This document shows, piece by piece, positions 43,984 through 64,000 of a stretch of DNA of 64,000 nucleotides. A program made the translations under genes and the position numbers. This stretch comes from Paulinella micropora. Lineage: Eukaryota > Cercozoa > Imbricatea > Euglyphida. A model generated the notes under the pieces. The model had not been told where the DNA came from, made no database searches, and was given only the letters and a program-made list of their open reading frames with translations. Location of the stretch: assembly GCA_009731375.1 (NCBI GenBank), contig BJOX01000165.1:519402-583401 (forward strand). The letters are read 5' to 3'. How positions within the stretch are numbered: position 1 is the first letter of the stretch; every line of letters begins with the position of its first letter.

Positions 43984-46900
43984 CTAGAGAAGGAGGGAGA
44001 AAACAGAACAACATGCATTGCACGATACACCGTTGTGCAGGTCCCAACCAAGGGTACCAGTGAGTCTAAGAGCCCACAGCAGGCCACAGACCAACTCAAA
44101 GGTAGTACAATACCATTACACCCATCACGACAACAAACAGCGCATGCTGCTAATAGGCAGGCGAGTAAAGCGCTGGCAAAGAGAAAGCAGGCGGGCCTGT
44201 CGCAGCCACAGCCGAAGAAAGTAAGAATAGAACCGGCAGTTAATCTAATCAACTTGCCGAGACAGACAATAGACAAGGAGGATGGAGGACATCAACCTCT
44301 CCTCACGGTCTCAAACAGAGAAAGCAAGGACAATCATCCTTCGCCTGTGAACAATACCCAAAAAGACATTACAAAAACGGCGGAAAGGGAGGAGGAGGCG
44401 AACCTCGAGAAAAGGATACAGATTTTAGAACACAAGCTCCTTGTATTGGCCTTAAAAAGTCACCGGCCAGACGCTTTATGCTATACGAACCTTTTTTGTG
44501 AAACATTAAATACCTTTATAAACGTTGGTAATGATACTATGGCGAATATTAATATTGTCGGCCGGAAATTTACTACGAAACACCATGCGTGGTTAGAAAC
44601 TAATATGAAAAAATCATCTGGCACCTTGAAAGGAGTTAGTAGTCGGACGGATATAACGGGCATCATCACTTTAAATTTTAAATTGAAATCCGGACGAGTA
44701 TATCGAGTGGACTTGTACGTTGTCCCCGAATACCACGGATCTGTTCTTTTGTCGTACGACCAACTGGCGACAATGAACGTAGTGATTGATTGCGCCGCCA
44801 AAAGAGTCATATACGGCGTAGAGCCAGGAGAAGAATATACTGTCGACTCTCTCCATGCTATTGACTCATACGAGGCCCTACACCTAGGGGTAGCATCGGA
44901 AGGGAAACAGGTGGCCATTACACACGCATATGAGGCATATATGCCAACGGACGCGGTGTCTAAAGATGGTTCAAACCTGTCAGACAAGAGAGAGGCGGAG
45001 GTCTATACGGCTACAGTCTCTACACAATGGGATAAAAAGTCGATAGACGATCTCATTGAAAAGAGGAAAGAGGAGATTATATGCATGGGAAAAAGGTGCC
45101 CATCGTTGGCGAGATTTGAAGAAGGAGCAGGGGCCGATGTATATATTACCAACGGGTATTGCTTTCACGTAAAGGTGGAAGAGAAGGACAGACAGGAGTT
45201 TATACCGAGGAGAAGGGGACGACTCCCTGATATCCCGGCAGAAGATATTAAAAGCTTTATTACCGAATTCTGGGGTGACGAGCCTACGTGGCCGCGCTCA
45301 CTGACAGAAGTGAAAAAGTGCCTGCGCACTCTTTTTGAAAATAATAAACCATATACGGTCATACTCCCGTACAATGAGAAGGCGATATGGGCGCAGGAGA
45401 TACGGGACCGGCTTATTGATCATCCGATACCGGTGCCCTCACGGAAGCAACACTTAGTGGTGGCTTGTCGTCTCGGGACTCGTGAGCAGAGCAGTGCATA
45501 CAAGCGGAAGCTCAGAGACCAGGACAAGTTGAAATTGATTCCTCAAGCATTCACATGCTTCGATGGTTTCTACACCCGAAAAGCTCCGTTGCAATATGCG
45601 AGATTAATAGATATGTTGGTAGGTCTGGCGGAGGACGACGAACCAGACACTGCCACATATGAAAAAACGGGAATGGACGATATATCAGAAGAAGAGTTGG
45701 GCTTGGAGGAGGACAGAGCACCCCTCAAGCATCACAAGAGAATGTCAGAGGAGGAGTTTAAGGCGGCGATAGACGAGAAATTGGCAGGAGGAGCAGGTAC
45801 GGAGAAGGAGAAAGAGGTTTTGAAAGAGAGATTGAAGGCGAACAAAATGATTTTTGACCCCCCTCAAGCGGGAGGTGTCAAGCCGGAAGACTTCACCGCG
45901 GTTATTTGTAAAATACCAGGTGCTGAGCCTTCACCGGCGCCACGACGGGCAAATCTGAGTATACATGAAGCAAAGATCGCAGAAGAACAAGCACGGCAGT
46001 TACTCGATGAGGATTTCATTGAGAGATCGACATCTCCAATAGTTTCCCAACCTAGAGTGGTGCCTAAACCGGGAGGAGAATGGCGCTTAACGGTTAACTA
46101 TGCCCGCGTCAATAAAATTTTAGAGGAGGAACGAAATCCATTACCTACTCTTGAAGAAGGAAGGCGAGTATTGCGGAACGCCAAGCTATACTCAGTCATT
46201 GATCTGAAGAATGGCTTCTGGCAAATTCCACTGGATGAAAAGTCCAGATGGCTGACTGCATTTGTAGTAGGAATGGAGATATATCAGTGGAAAGTACTTC
46301 CGATGGGACTCAAACAGGCCCCGGGACTCTTTCAGAAAGCGATGCAAAGCATGCTGAGTAGCAAATATGATGACCAGACAGAGGGAGGTTTCATGAGGAG
46401 AAGAGGACAGAAGGCGGGAGAGTACGCATTTTGTTACATCGATGACATTATCGTGTACTCCAATACGATGGAAGAGCACATCGACCATCTAACAGACATT
46501 TTCAGGCGTATCAAACTATTTGGCCTGAAATGTAATTTGAAGAAATGTCAACTCGCAAAGACAAGCGTGACATATTTGGGGTACGAAATCTCTTACAATA
46601 GAGTCTCGATATCCAAAGAGAAGAGGGAGGAGATCATGAGCCGGCAGAGGCCGAAGAATCGCACAGAGCTGCACTCATTTCTTGCGATGGCGCAATATTA
46701 CAGCCAGTTCATACCCAATTGGGGTGCAACTCGGGCTAAGTTGGAGAGAATGATCGACTTCGGTGATTTTGAGAAGTGGGATGATGAAGCCTTAGAAGCG
46801 TACAACACGCTCAAAGATCTCATCTACAAAGATCCGAAGGATGGCGGACTCGTGCTGATGATGCCCGACTTTTCGAAGCAATTCGTAGTCGACACAGACG

Positions 46901-49770
46901 CATCAAAGTTCGCGATCGGCGCAGTCTTACAACAGGAAGATGAGGAGAAAAAGTTGCGCCCGATCATGTTTATAAGTAGAAAGTTGTGCTCGGCGGAGCG
47001 AAACTATTGTACGAGACAGAGAGAGGCACTGGCGGTGGTCTGGGCCCTCAAACGGTTGAGAGAGTATTTATGGGGTGGACCTCAGTTTATAGTAAGGACT
47101 GATCACCAGAATTTACTATGGCTGATGAATCATGAACAGACTGGCCGTCTAGCGAGATGGCAGGCATTCTTGTCATGTTTCAATTTTACAATGGTCCATC
47201 TACCCGGCAAGCGAAATGTTGTCGCTGACAGCCTCTCCAGGCTAGAGTTTCACTCAGAAGTGGCAGCTCTCGTATCATCAGCAGAAATGGAGGATCTATC
47301 CCCAGACTGCACATACGAAGTGCATCATATCGAGTCGATGCAGATGGCGAGAGGGGTCCGATATAACCGATCGGGTCTACGTCATAGCCCGCAAGGTCCG
47401 GATCATGGGATATGTTGTACAGCACATGTCCTCGAGGATGCTGAGTGGTCCTATGAAGCATATGAGAATATGAAGGCGGAGATAAAACAAGAAGAGATTA
47501 AGCAAGAAGCATATGCGGAACCCCCGCAGGAGAACAAGGAGGAGTTAGACGAAAACCCTGAGAGGATAGGAGTGCAGCTAGAGGATGGGACTATCCACAT
47601 AGCCTCACCCACTGCATGGAGACAGCAACAGGCTCTCGATCCGGAGTTCAAAGAGCTAATACAGCTATACAAGAACCCGAACGAGCTGAAAATGACGAAG
47701 GAGATTAAGGAGCAACAGAAGGAGATGGGGTGGAGAGACGGTCTCTTGTGGTACAAAGGCCAACACGGGCGCTATGCATCACAACCAGACAAATGGACTC
47801 TCTGGGTTCCTGAGAAACTCAGACACATCATTTTTGTCGCTGCTCATAACTGCCCACTACTGGCGCACCCGGGCCGACAAAGAACGCATATGTTCATTTC
47901 GAGACGATTCTGGTGGAAGAAGATGAAGGAGAATATTGATGAACAGGTCAATGCATGCATCCCATGCAAGACATCCAAAACACCATTGAAGGCGAATTTT
48001 GGCCTGATCGGGACTTTTCCTTTACACTTAGGAATGTTCGAGTTCTTACACACTGATCATGTAGGACCTTTCCCGGTCACGACGGAAGGTTACAGATACC
48101 TTCTAACGGCCATAGACAGAGCCACCAACTATGTATGGGTGGTCCCAGTCAAAGACGTTACGGGCGAAACAACAGCCAAGGCGTTGATTGACAGGATCAT
48201 CTCACAGATTGGGGTGCCGAGAAAAATATGCTCAGATCGAGGCTCTGACTTTAATAATGAAGTCATCGACAAGCTATCTGCATATTACGGCATGAAATGG
48301 CAATATGTCACCGCCTATAACCCCAGAGCGAACGGCAAGATAGAGCGGGTGCATAGACCCCTCAAGGCCGCGCTGAAGATGTATTGTATGAAGAAGGAGA
48401 ACCAAAAGGCATGGGTGGAGGCAGCATCCTCGGTTTGCCTTTGCTATGAATATACTACCTCTACAGCGTTAGGTGGTTCAAAAGGTTCCGTCTCGCCATA
48501 CCAATTGGTATATGGGCGTGAGCCCGCCATCCCAGCCTCACTGCTGCACCCAAAAGATTAATGGGCAGATCAGGATGAGCTGTTTGGGGTGAGACTTCGG
48601 GCGAAGATGGAGGCGGAGCAAATAGTACAGGCGCATAGGGAGGCGGAGCGCAGGAAGACTGATGCTGAAGGTGTCAGGCAGGCACACCTGGATCAAGTCA
48701 GATTTCAGGTCGGGGATATTGTACTACTGTATCATCCTCAGGTTCCTCAGGGAGTCAGCTCGAAGCTGTTCATCCACTGGAAAGGACCATACCAGATCAT
48801 GGAACAGATGGGGCCTTTGAATTATAAAATCAGGGGCAGAGGAAAAGTTCAAATAGTCAATGTACGAAGGCTGATTAAGTATGATCCCTTCCTACTTGAA
48901 GATGAGTCCGTTGATCAAGCACTCAAACGGATGGAGGCTGACTTTAAAGAGGTCCCACCAATCCGTCAGGAGGATATCTCGGAACGGGATGCCTACAGGG
49001 CACCAATTGCGGAGAAGGAGGAGGCTGAGCTGGAGAACAAGCGGGCCACCGACCGCAAAAGTGCGGCGGGGACTCAGACCCGCAAAAGGGTGGAGTCGAA
49101 CGTGCCGGAAGGAAAGTTCACGGAGGCGCAAATAAGGAGAGCGCAAAATGACCTTATCTACGACCGACCGAGAAAGGCGATAAGGACGGCACGTTCGCAA
49201 GGAGTCCATCAAGAGGGGAGCGATGACGGAGATCAAGACCCTCGCGCGGGCAATGACACTCTCGTTCACCCCAGTTGGAAAGAAGGAGATGCGATTGGAC
49301 ATATTTCATGGGCCAAAGACGCTTTTTACTTGGTGAGGCCTGCGGCTCAACACGTAGCCGATGACACGCTCTCAGATTTATATCTCATGAGAGTCATGGC
49401 AGTACCTCACAAACGCCATACGCGATCGAATCGAATTTCGACTGCGGCACAAATAATACAACCAGTCTTACATTTCTGGAGGAGTCTGGATCCAGTGGAA
49501 GATCCTAAAGTAAGACAATACCTTCCAGTATATAAAGACGCCAAGAAACTTGAGACATGGGATGATACCATATCTCCCACAGATAAAGATCATACCGCGT
49601 GGACCATACAAGCACTACCACGAGGGGTGCTGGACATTCCTTTTGACTTGGCACAAGGCGCAATCCCTCACAAAATTTGGGACGTCCTCGAACAGTCTAC
49701 CTTAGACTTAACTTTGGTTGGAGGTCCTCCACCAGGTAAAGGAGTCCGCGCGCGTAAACGGCGTCTATAG
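43984..49770 (+). CDS. gypsy-1 Pol: protease, RT, RNase H, integrase, C-terminal domain
   Basis: In frame with gag across one TGA; no ATG is needed if read through. Order: aspartic protease-like region (44,500-44,810) with NDTMANINIV where D-S/T-G is expected and SVLLSYDQL as the second half; reverse transcriptase (about 45,930-46,620) with LKNGFWQIPL, LPMGLKQAP and YIDD at 46,435-46,446; RNase H (46,880-47,130) with VDTDASKFAIGAVL; integrase (47,790-48,560) with a HHCC module, LHTDHVGP, CSDRGSDF and NGKIERVHR. A single TAA at 48,559-48,561 interrupts the frame after the integrase core, and the same frame then runs on to 49,770 as a post-integrase region. The 4,527-nt part before the TAA and the 1,209-nt part after it would otherwise be one ORF. 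Confidence 0.92.
48562..49770 (+). CDS. gypsy-1 Pol C-terminal part downstream of an in-frame TAA
   Basis: Continues the integrase C-terminus (KLFIHWKGPYQIMEQMG, a GPY/F-type module) and a charged linker. A block then follows (AFYLVRPAAQHVADDTL; TAWTIQALPRGVLDIPFDL; GGPPPGK) that is also present in gypsy-2 at 28.5-28.97 kb. The first in-frame ATG is at 48,607, but independent translation is unlikely. The stop most likely inactivates this copy, unless readthrough also occurs here. Confidence 0.8.
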   Translation, partial: WADQDELFGVRLRAKMEAEQIVQAHREAERRKTDAEGVRQAHLDQVRFQVGDIVLLYHPQVPQGVSSKLFIHWKGPYQIMEQMGPLNYKIRGRGKVQIVNVRRLIKYDPFLLEDESVDQALKRMEADFKEVPPIRQEDISERDAYRAPIAEKEEAELENKRATDRKSAAGTQTRKRVESNVPEGKFTEAQIRRAQNDLIYDRPRKAIRTARSQGVHQEGSDDGDQDPRAGNDTLVHPSWKEGDAIGHISWAKDAFYLVRPAAQHVADDTLSDLYLMRVMAVPHKRHTRSNRISTAAQIIQPVLHFWRSLDPVEDPKVRQYLPVYKDAKKLETWDDTISPTDKDHTAWTIQALPRGVLDIPFDLAQGAIPHKIWDVLEQSTLDLTLVGGPPPGKGVRARKRRL

Positions 49771-50592
49771 TAAGTATTTTTTTTCTCTAGAAGTATTGTG
49801 GACCTGATCGATTGCGAACATAGCATTGATCCAATATCGTCCCGACAACCTTACTTAGATATTAAAGCTACTACAGCATTCATTCTTCTAGAGATTAACA
49901 AGACACAGCTGACAAAAAATAGGCATTCTATTCTCTTGCTTCGGCAGAGACAGACGAGACGGCCACGAAACAGCACCGTTACGGGATCGCTATTTGAGTG
50001 AGCGATGGTGTTTCCTGGATACGACCCGCATTAGTACCAGAATGATGATCTCATTAAAGACTCTACAGTCTAATCAAGAACTGATATATTTTAATAACAT
50101 GAACTGCTACACCGGATTCCATCGATCTCTACTTGTATCGGCATATCGCAAGGTTAGGGCGCACTCAACCCAACTTCGGATATAGTCGTCAGACTTGATC
50201 ACCTGACACTATTTTAAATGATACCGATTTATACAAGGGTATGTCTTCACAAAAAGTAAATGTATTTATGGAAACCGACGACCGGTTATTACATATATGT
50301 GGAAATGGCGACATTACATTATTACTCAACCATAAAACATTATACTTGGACATACTGCACAAATATCTTATCGACAGAAGAAAGAGGAAGATTTTAATAT
50401 AGATACTGAATGTGCTAGAGTATATATACGATTGGTACCGGGGCAAGTATCATTGTTGTTTTATAACGGCTAATTCGTGGGTTGATGTATCTTCATACAT
50501 AACTCTAAACGAATCTTAGTCAGAAAAGAAATCAGTTCAAAGCGTATTATGTCGGAAACGAAGTTCCGCCATAAAAAACTGGGAGGGGGTAC
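49771..50592 (+). other. gypsy-1 3' untranslated region and polypurine tract
   Basis: About 800 bp without convincing ORFs, ending in aaactgggagggggtac directly before the 3' LTR. Confidence 0.75.
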
Positions 50593-50810
50593 TGTGGACA
50601 TCACCCCCCGAATTATCCGGTAAAAAACTTATCTATAGATTTCGTCTGGCCGGACACGTCTGAAATGCCAACTTGATCCTGGTCTTTTGGCGGCTTTTTG
50701 TCTTTGCGTCACTGAGCTAATATAACGAGACATCATTCTCTTTTTTGAGGACTGTGTTTGGTTATATTACCGACTTACTCTTCCATTGAGCTATCGTTGG
50801 GGATAGTACA
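50593..50810 (+). repeat. 3' LTR of gypsy-1
   Basis: 218 bp, same limits as the 5' LTR, followed by the target duplication ctac (50,811-50,814). Confidence 0.96.
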
Positions 50811-51131
50811 CTACCCATATCAAGTCATATTTTTCCTCACTGGCTGCACTAATTTTCCTTTCCAATCTAGCCTGCTTACGTTCCATAAAACGCGACCTAT
50901 ACCATCCCAACCAAAACCATCTCCCTACCGCAGATAATCTCCTTCAGAATCCTTCGTCTTGAGCACAGCACAAAAGCCCTGGAGACCATACACCTTACCC
51001 TGTACTTAACCGTCCTTAACCCTACCATTACCCAGCCTTTACCTTATACTGTAAATCAACCTTGGCAAAGGGGTGAGCACGGTCACTCGTGGTCTGGTAA
51101 ACACCTGTTATTAAATAACTATTCTTAAAAG
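50811..51131. repeat. 735-bp dispersed repeat, right part of split copy
   Basis: Continues from cccatatcaagtcatatttt exactly where the left part stopped (equivalent to 38,896-39,209). Confidence 0.92.
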
Positions 51132-51741
51132 TATGTATATTGTATATATATAAAAGGGTAGTTCAGTCACCAGAAAGTTGGTCGGAATGTTTTGACAGTA
51201 TGATATCAATACAATACACTCCCGGTAGTAGTGACGCAAAAATTTAAAGTGATGAACTTCTGAAGTTTAGTTGGACAGTTTCAACTTAAATTTATTACTA
51301 AAGGCGCAATTTTACTAATGTCTAATATTATATATTTACACAGTCTGAAGACCCGGCCTGGTCCCACAATTTCCGAACATAAATAGTGCAGAATGGGCCT
51401 GAGTGGGAGTCACTGCAAGTTACTGAGACTGTTACTAATATATTTCGGCAAGTGTGGCAGTTATCCTGCTATCACAACCGACTAGGGAAAGGTGAGGACT
51501 ATATGCCATCATGATAATCATGACATGACAAGGTAGGGAACTTAAAGACTGAGCATGCATGTCACGGCCAGTCTCTTCTGCCATGAGCCAAACGAAGACT
51601 CAGAGCGCGCGCGAGAGAGAGGACGTAAGAGAATGTGAGAGAGTGCGTGTGTGTAAGAGGGAAGGGGTTGGGTTGCGGGAAGACAAAACAAGGTCCGGTA
51701 AATTTAAACTGTGTGTGTACGCGCGCAAGCAAGTGAGTGCG

Positions 51742-51774
<33 letters not shown>

Positions 51775-51782
51775 CAGTGTGC

Positions 51783-51860
<78 letters not shown>

Positions 51861-52043
51861 GAAGAGAGAGGGGGGGTGGGGGGGGGGGGGGAGAGAAAAA
51901 AAAAAAAANNNNNNNNNNNNNNNNNNNNNNNNNNNNNNNNNNNNNNNNNNNNNNNNNNNNNNNNNNNGGGGGGGGGTAGAGCTAGAACAACATAAGACAA
52001 AGGGGCAAGGCCAACTGCTCGCGACTACTACAGTAACTACTAG
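51132..52043. other. intergenic region with GT/GA microsatellites and a 59-N gap
   Basis: No gene down to about 51,560. 51,600-51,908 is (GT)n, (GA)n, (GAAA)n and poly-G/A, then Ns 51,909-51,967. This is the 3' flank of the minus-strand zinc-finger gene; no AATAAA signal is seen close to its stop. Confidence 0.75.
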
Positions 52044-63536
<11,493 letters not shown>

Positions 63537-63540
63537 CTAC

Positions 63541-63541
63541 A

Positions 63542-63591
<50 letters not shown>

Positions 63592-63618
63592 AATGATAAT
63601 AATAATAATATTAATAAT
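63541..63618. repeat. (GAT)n / (AAT)n tail of SINE
   Basis: Trinucleotide tract abutting the 3' end of the SINE below. Confidence 0.9.
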
Positions 63619-63862
63619 AGTGCTTCTCTGTCAATGGCGAATGCATTTCTGCACATGTGCCTCCATCGTCTCACCCGCGAGGGGAGTACGAAGATTTGAC
63701 GATAGGCTCTACTGACACCCCGCAAGGCAGCTCCAAGCCTTCCAGACAGACCAATACTTTCAAAGAAAATATCCTTTGAAAATATTGGCACCGACGGGAA
63801 TCGAACTGGCGACAGGTCCCAGATGGTAGACCTTAACCACTGGGCCATCGCGGTGCCACTAA
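63619..63862 (-). mobile_element. tRNA-derived SINE
   Basis: On the minus strand it begins gtggcaccgcgatggcccag then tggttaagg (box A TGGCCCAGTGG), with box B AGTTCGATTCCC about 40 bp on. A body of some 170 bp follows, ending gccattgacagagaagcact with an ATT/ATC-rich tail. A clean RNA polymerase III type head and simple repeat tail define a SINE. Confidence 0.9.
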
Positions 63863-63864
63863 TG

Positions 63865-63915
<51 letters not shown>

Positions 63916-64000
63916 GTGCTTCTCTGTCAATGGCTGATGCATTTCTGCACATGCGCCTCCATCGTCTCACCCGTGAGGGGAGTACGAAGAATTGACGATA
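63863..64000 (-). mobile_element. second SINE copy of the same family, cut by window end
   Basis: After (TAA)n, 63,915-64,000 repeats gtgcttctctgtcaatggct and the following body of the copy at 63,619. Confidence 0.88.

Larger units (their letters stand above)
40509..50810 (+). mobile_element. nearly intact Ty3/gypsy LTR retrotransposon (gypsy-1), 10.3 kb
   Basis: Two 218-bp LTRs (40,509-40,726; 50,593-50,810) differ at only about four positions, both starting TGTGGACATC and ending GTACA, flanked by a 4-bp target duplication CTAC. A primer-site candidate (TGGAGTCC, 40,729) follows the 5' LTR by two bases and a polypurine tract (gggagggggtac) precedes the 3' LTR. Order gag, protease, RT, RNase H, integrase is of Ty3/gypsy type. 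The sole obvious defects are an in-frame TAA in the integrase part and the TGA between gag and pol, which may be functional. Insertion is recent. Confidence 0.95.

Noticed and set aside
44481-44987. Minus-strand ORF opposite gypsy-1 pol
   Set aside because: Antisense shadow without any recognisable motif.

Overview
This is a eukaryotic nuclear window. All inferred introns are GT-AG, exons are mostly 30-180 bp, stop codons fit the standard code, and introns are filled with tetranucleotide satellites. I cannot name the organism. The intron-dense, repeat-inflated genes with Ty3/gypsy and Ty1/copia elements would suit a large-genome unicellular eukaryote (possibly a holozoan protist), but that is a guess.

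Layout. (1) 0.1-20.8 kb, plus strand: one gene for a P2A-type Ca2+-transporting P-type ATPase. I reconstructed 41 exons by hand, with matching splice phases from exon to exon. It has a roughly 150-residue N-terminal extension, the phosphorylation motif, the ATP-binding and hinge motifs, ten-helix-type membrane segments and a charged C-terminal tail. The exon for the actuator TGE loop and the one for M3 are absent and probably fall in sequence gaps. (2) 20.8-25 kb: diverged repeats, tRNA-derived SINE pieces and a 1.05 kb foldback element. (3) 25.4-37.2 kb: a graveyard of nested retroelements: a decayed copia (minus), a 5'-truncated gypsy with a broken extra ORF (plus), and the 5' LTR and leader of a third gypsy. 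(4) 38.5-51.1 kb: two copies of a ~735 bp dispersed repeat; the second is split by a nearly intact 10.3 kb Ty3/gypsy element (40,509-50,810) with 218 bp LTRs. (5) 52.0-63.5 kb, minus strand: a second intron-rich gene, 17 exons, encoding a mostly disordered protein with two C2H2 zinc fingers near its C-terminus. (6) The last 400 bp hold tRNA-derived SINEs.

Three things stand out. First, most of the well-defined exons of both host genes sit next to one to five decayed partial copies of themselves ('exon echoes'), often keeping the splice acceptor but truncated. Second, the introns are built of satellites with a preferred polarity (TATC on the transcribed sense strand in both oppositely oriented genes), and a ~550 bp dispersed repeat with a (TATC)n 3' tail occurs four times, always co-oriented with the host gene. 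Third, the intact gypsy element joins gag and pol in one frame through a single TGA in the context CAA TGA CTAG, the known strong readthrough context, and its Gag carries a CCCH-type finger plus RGG box in place of the usual CCHC knuckle.

All exon limits were assigned by eye from splice consensus, phase agreement and family motifs; no alignment or transcript was available.
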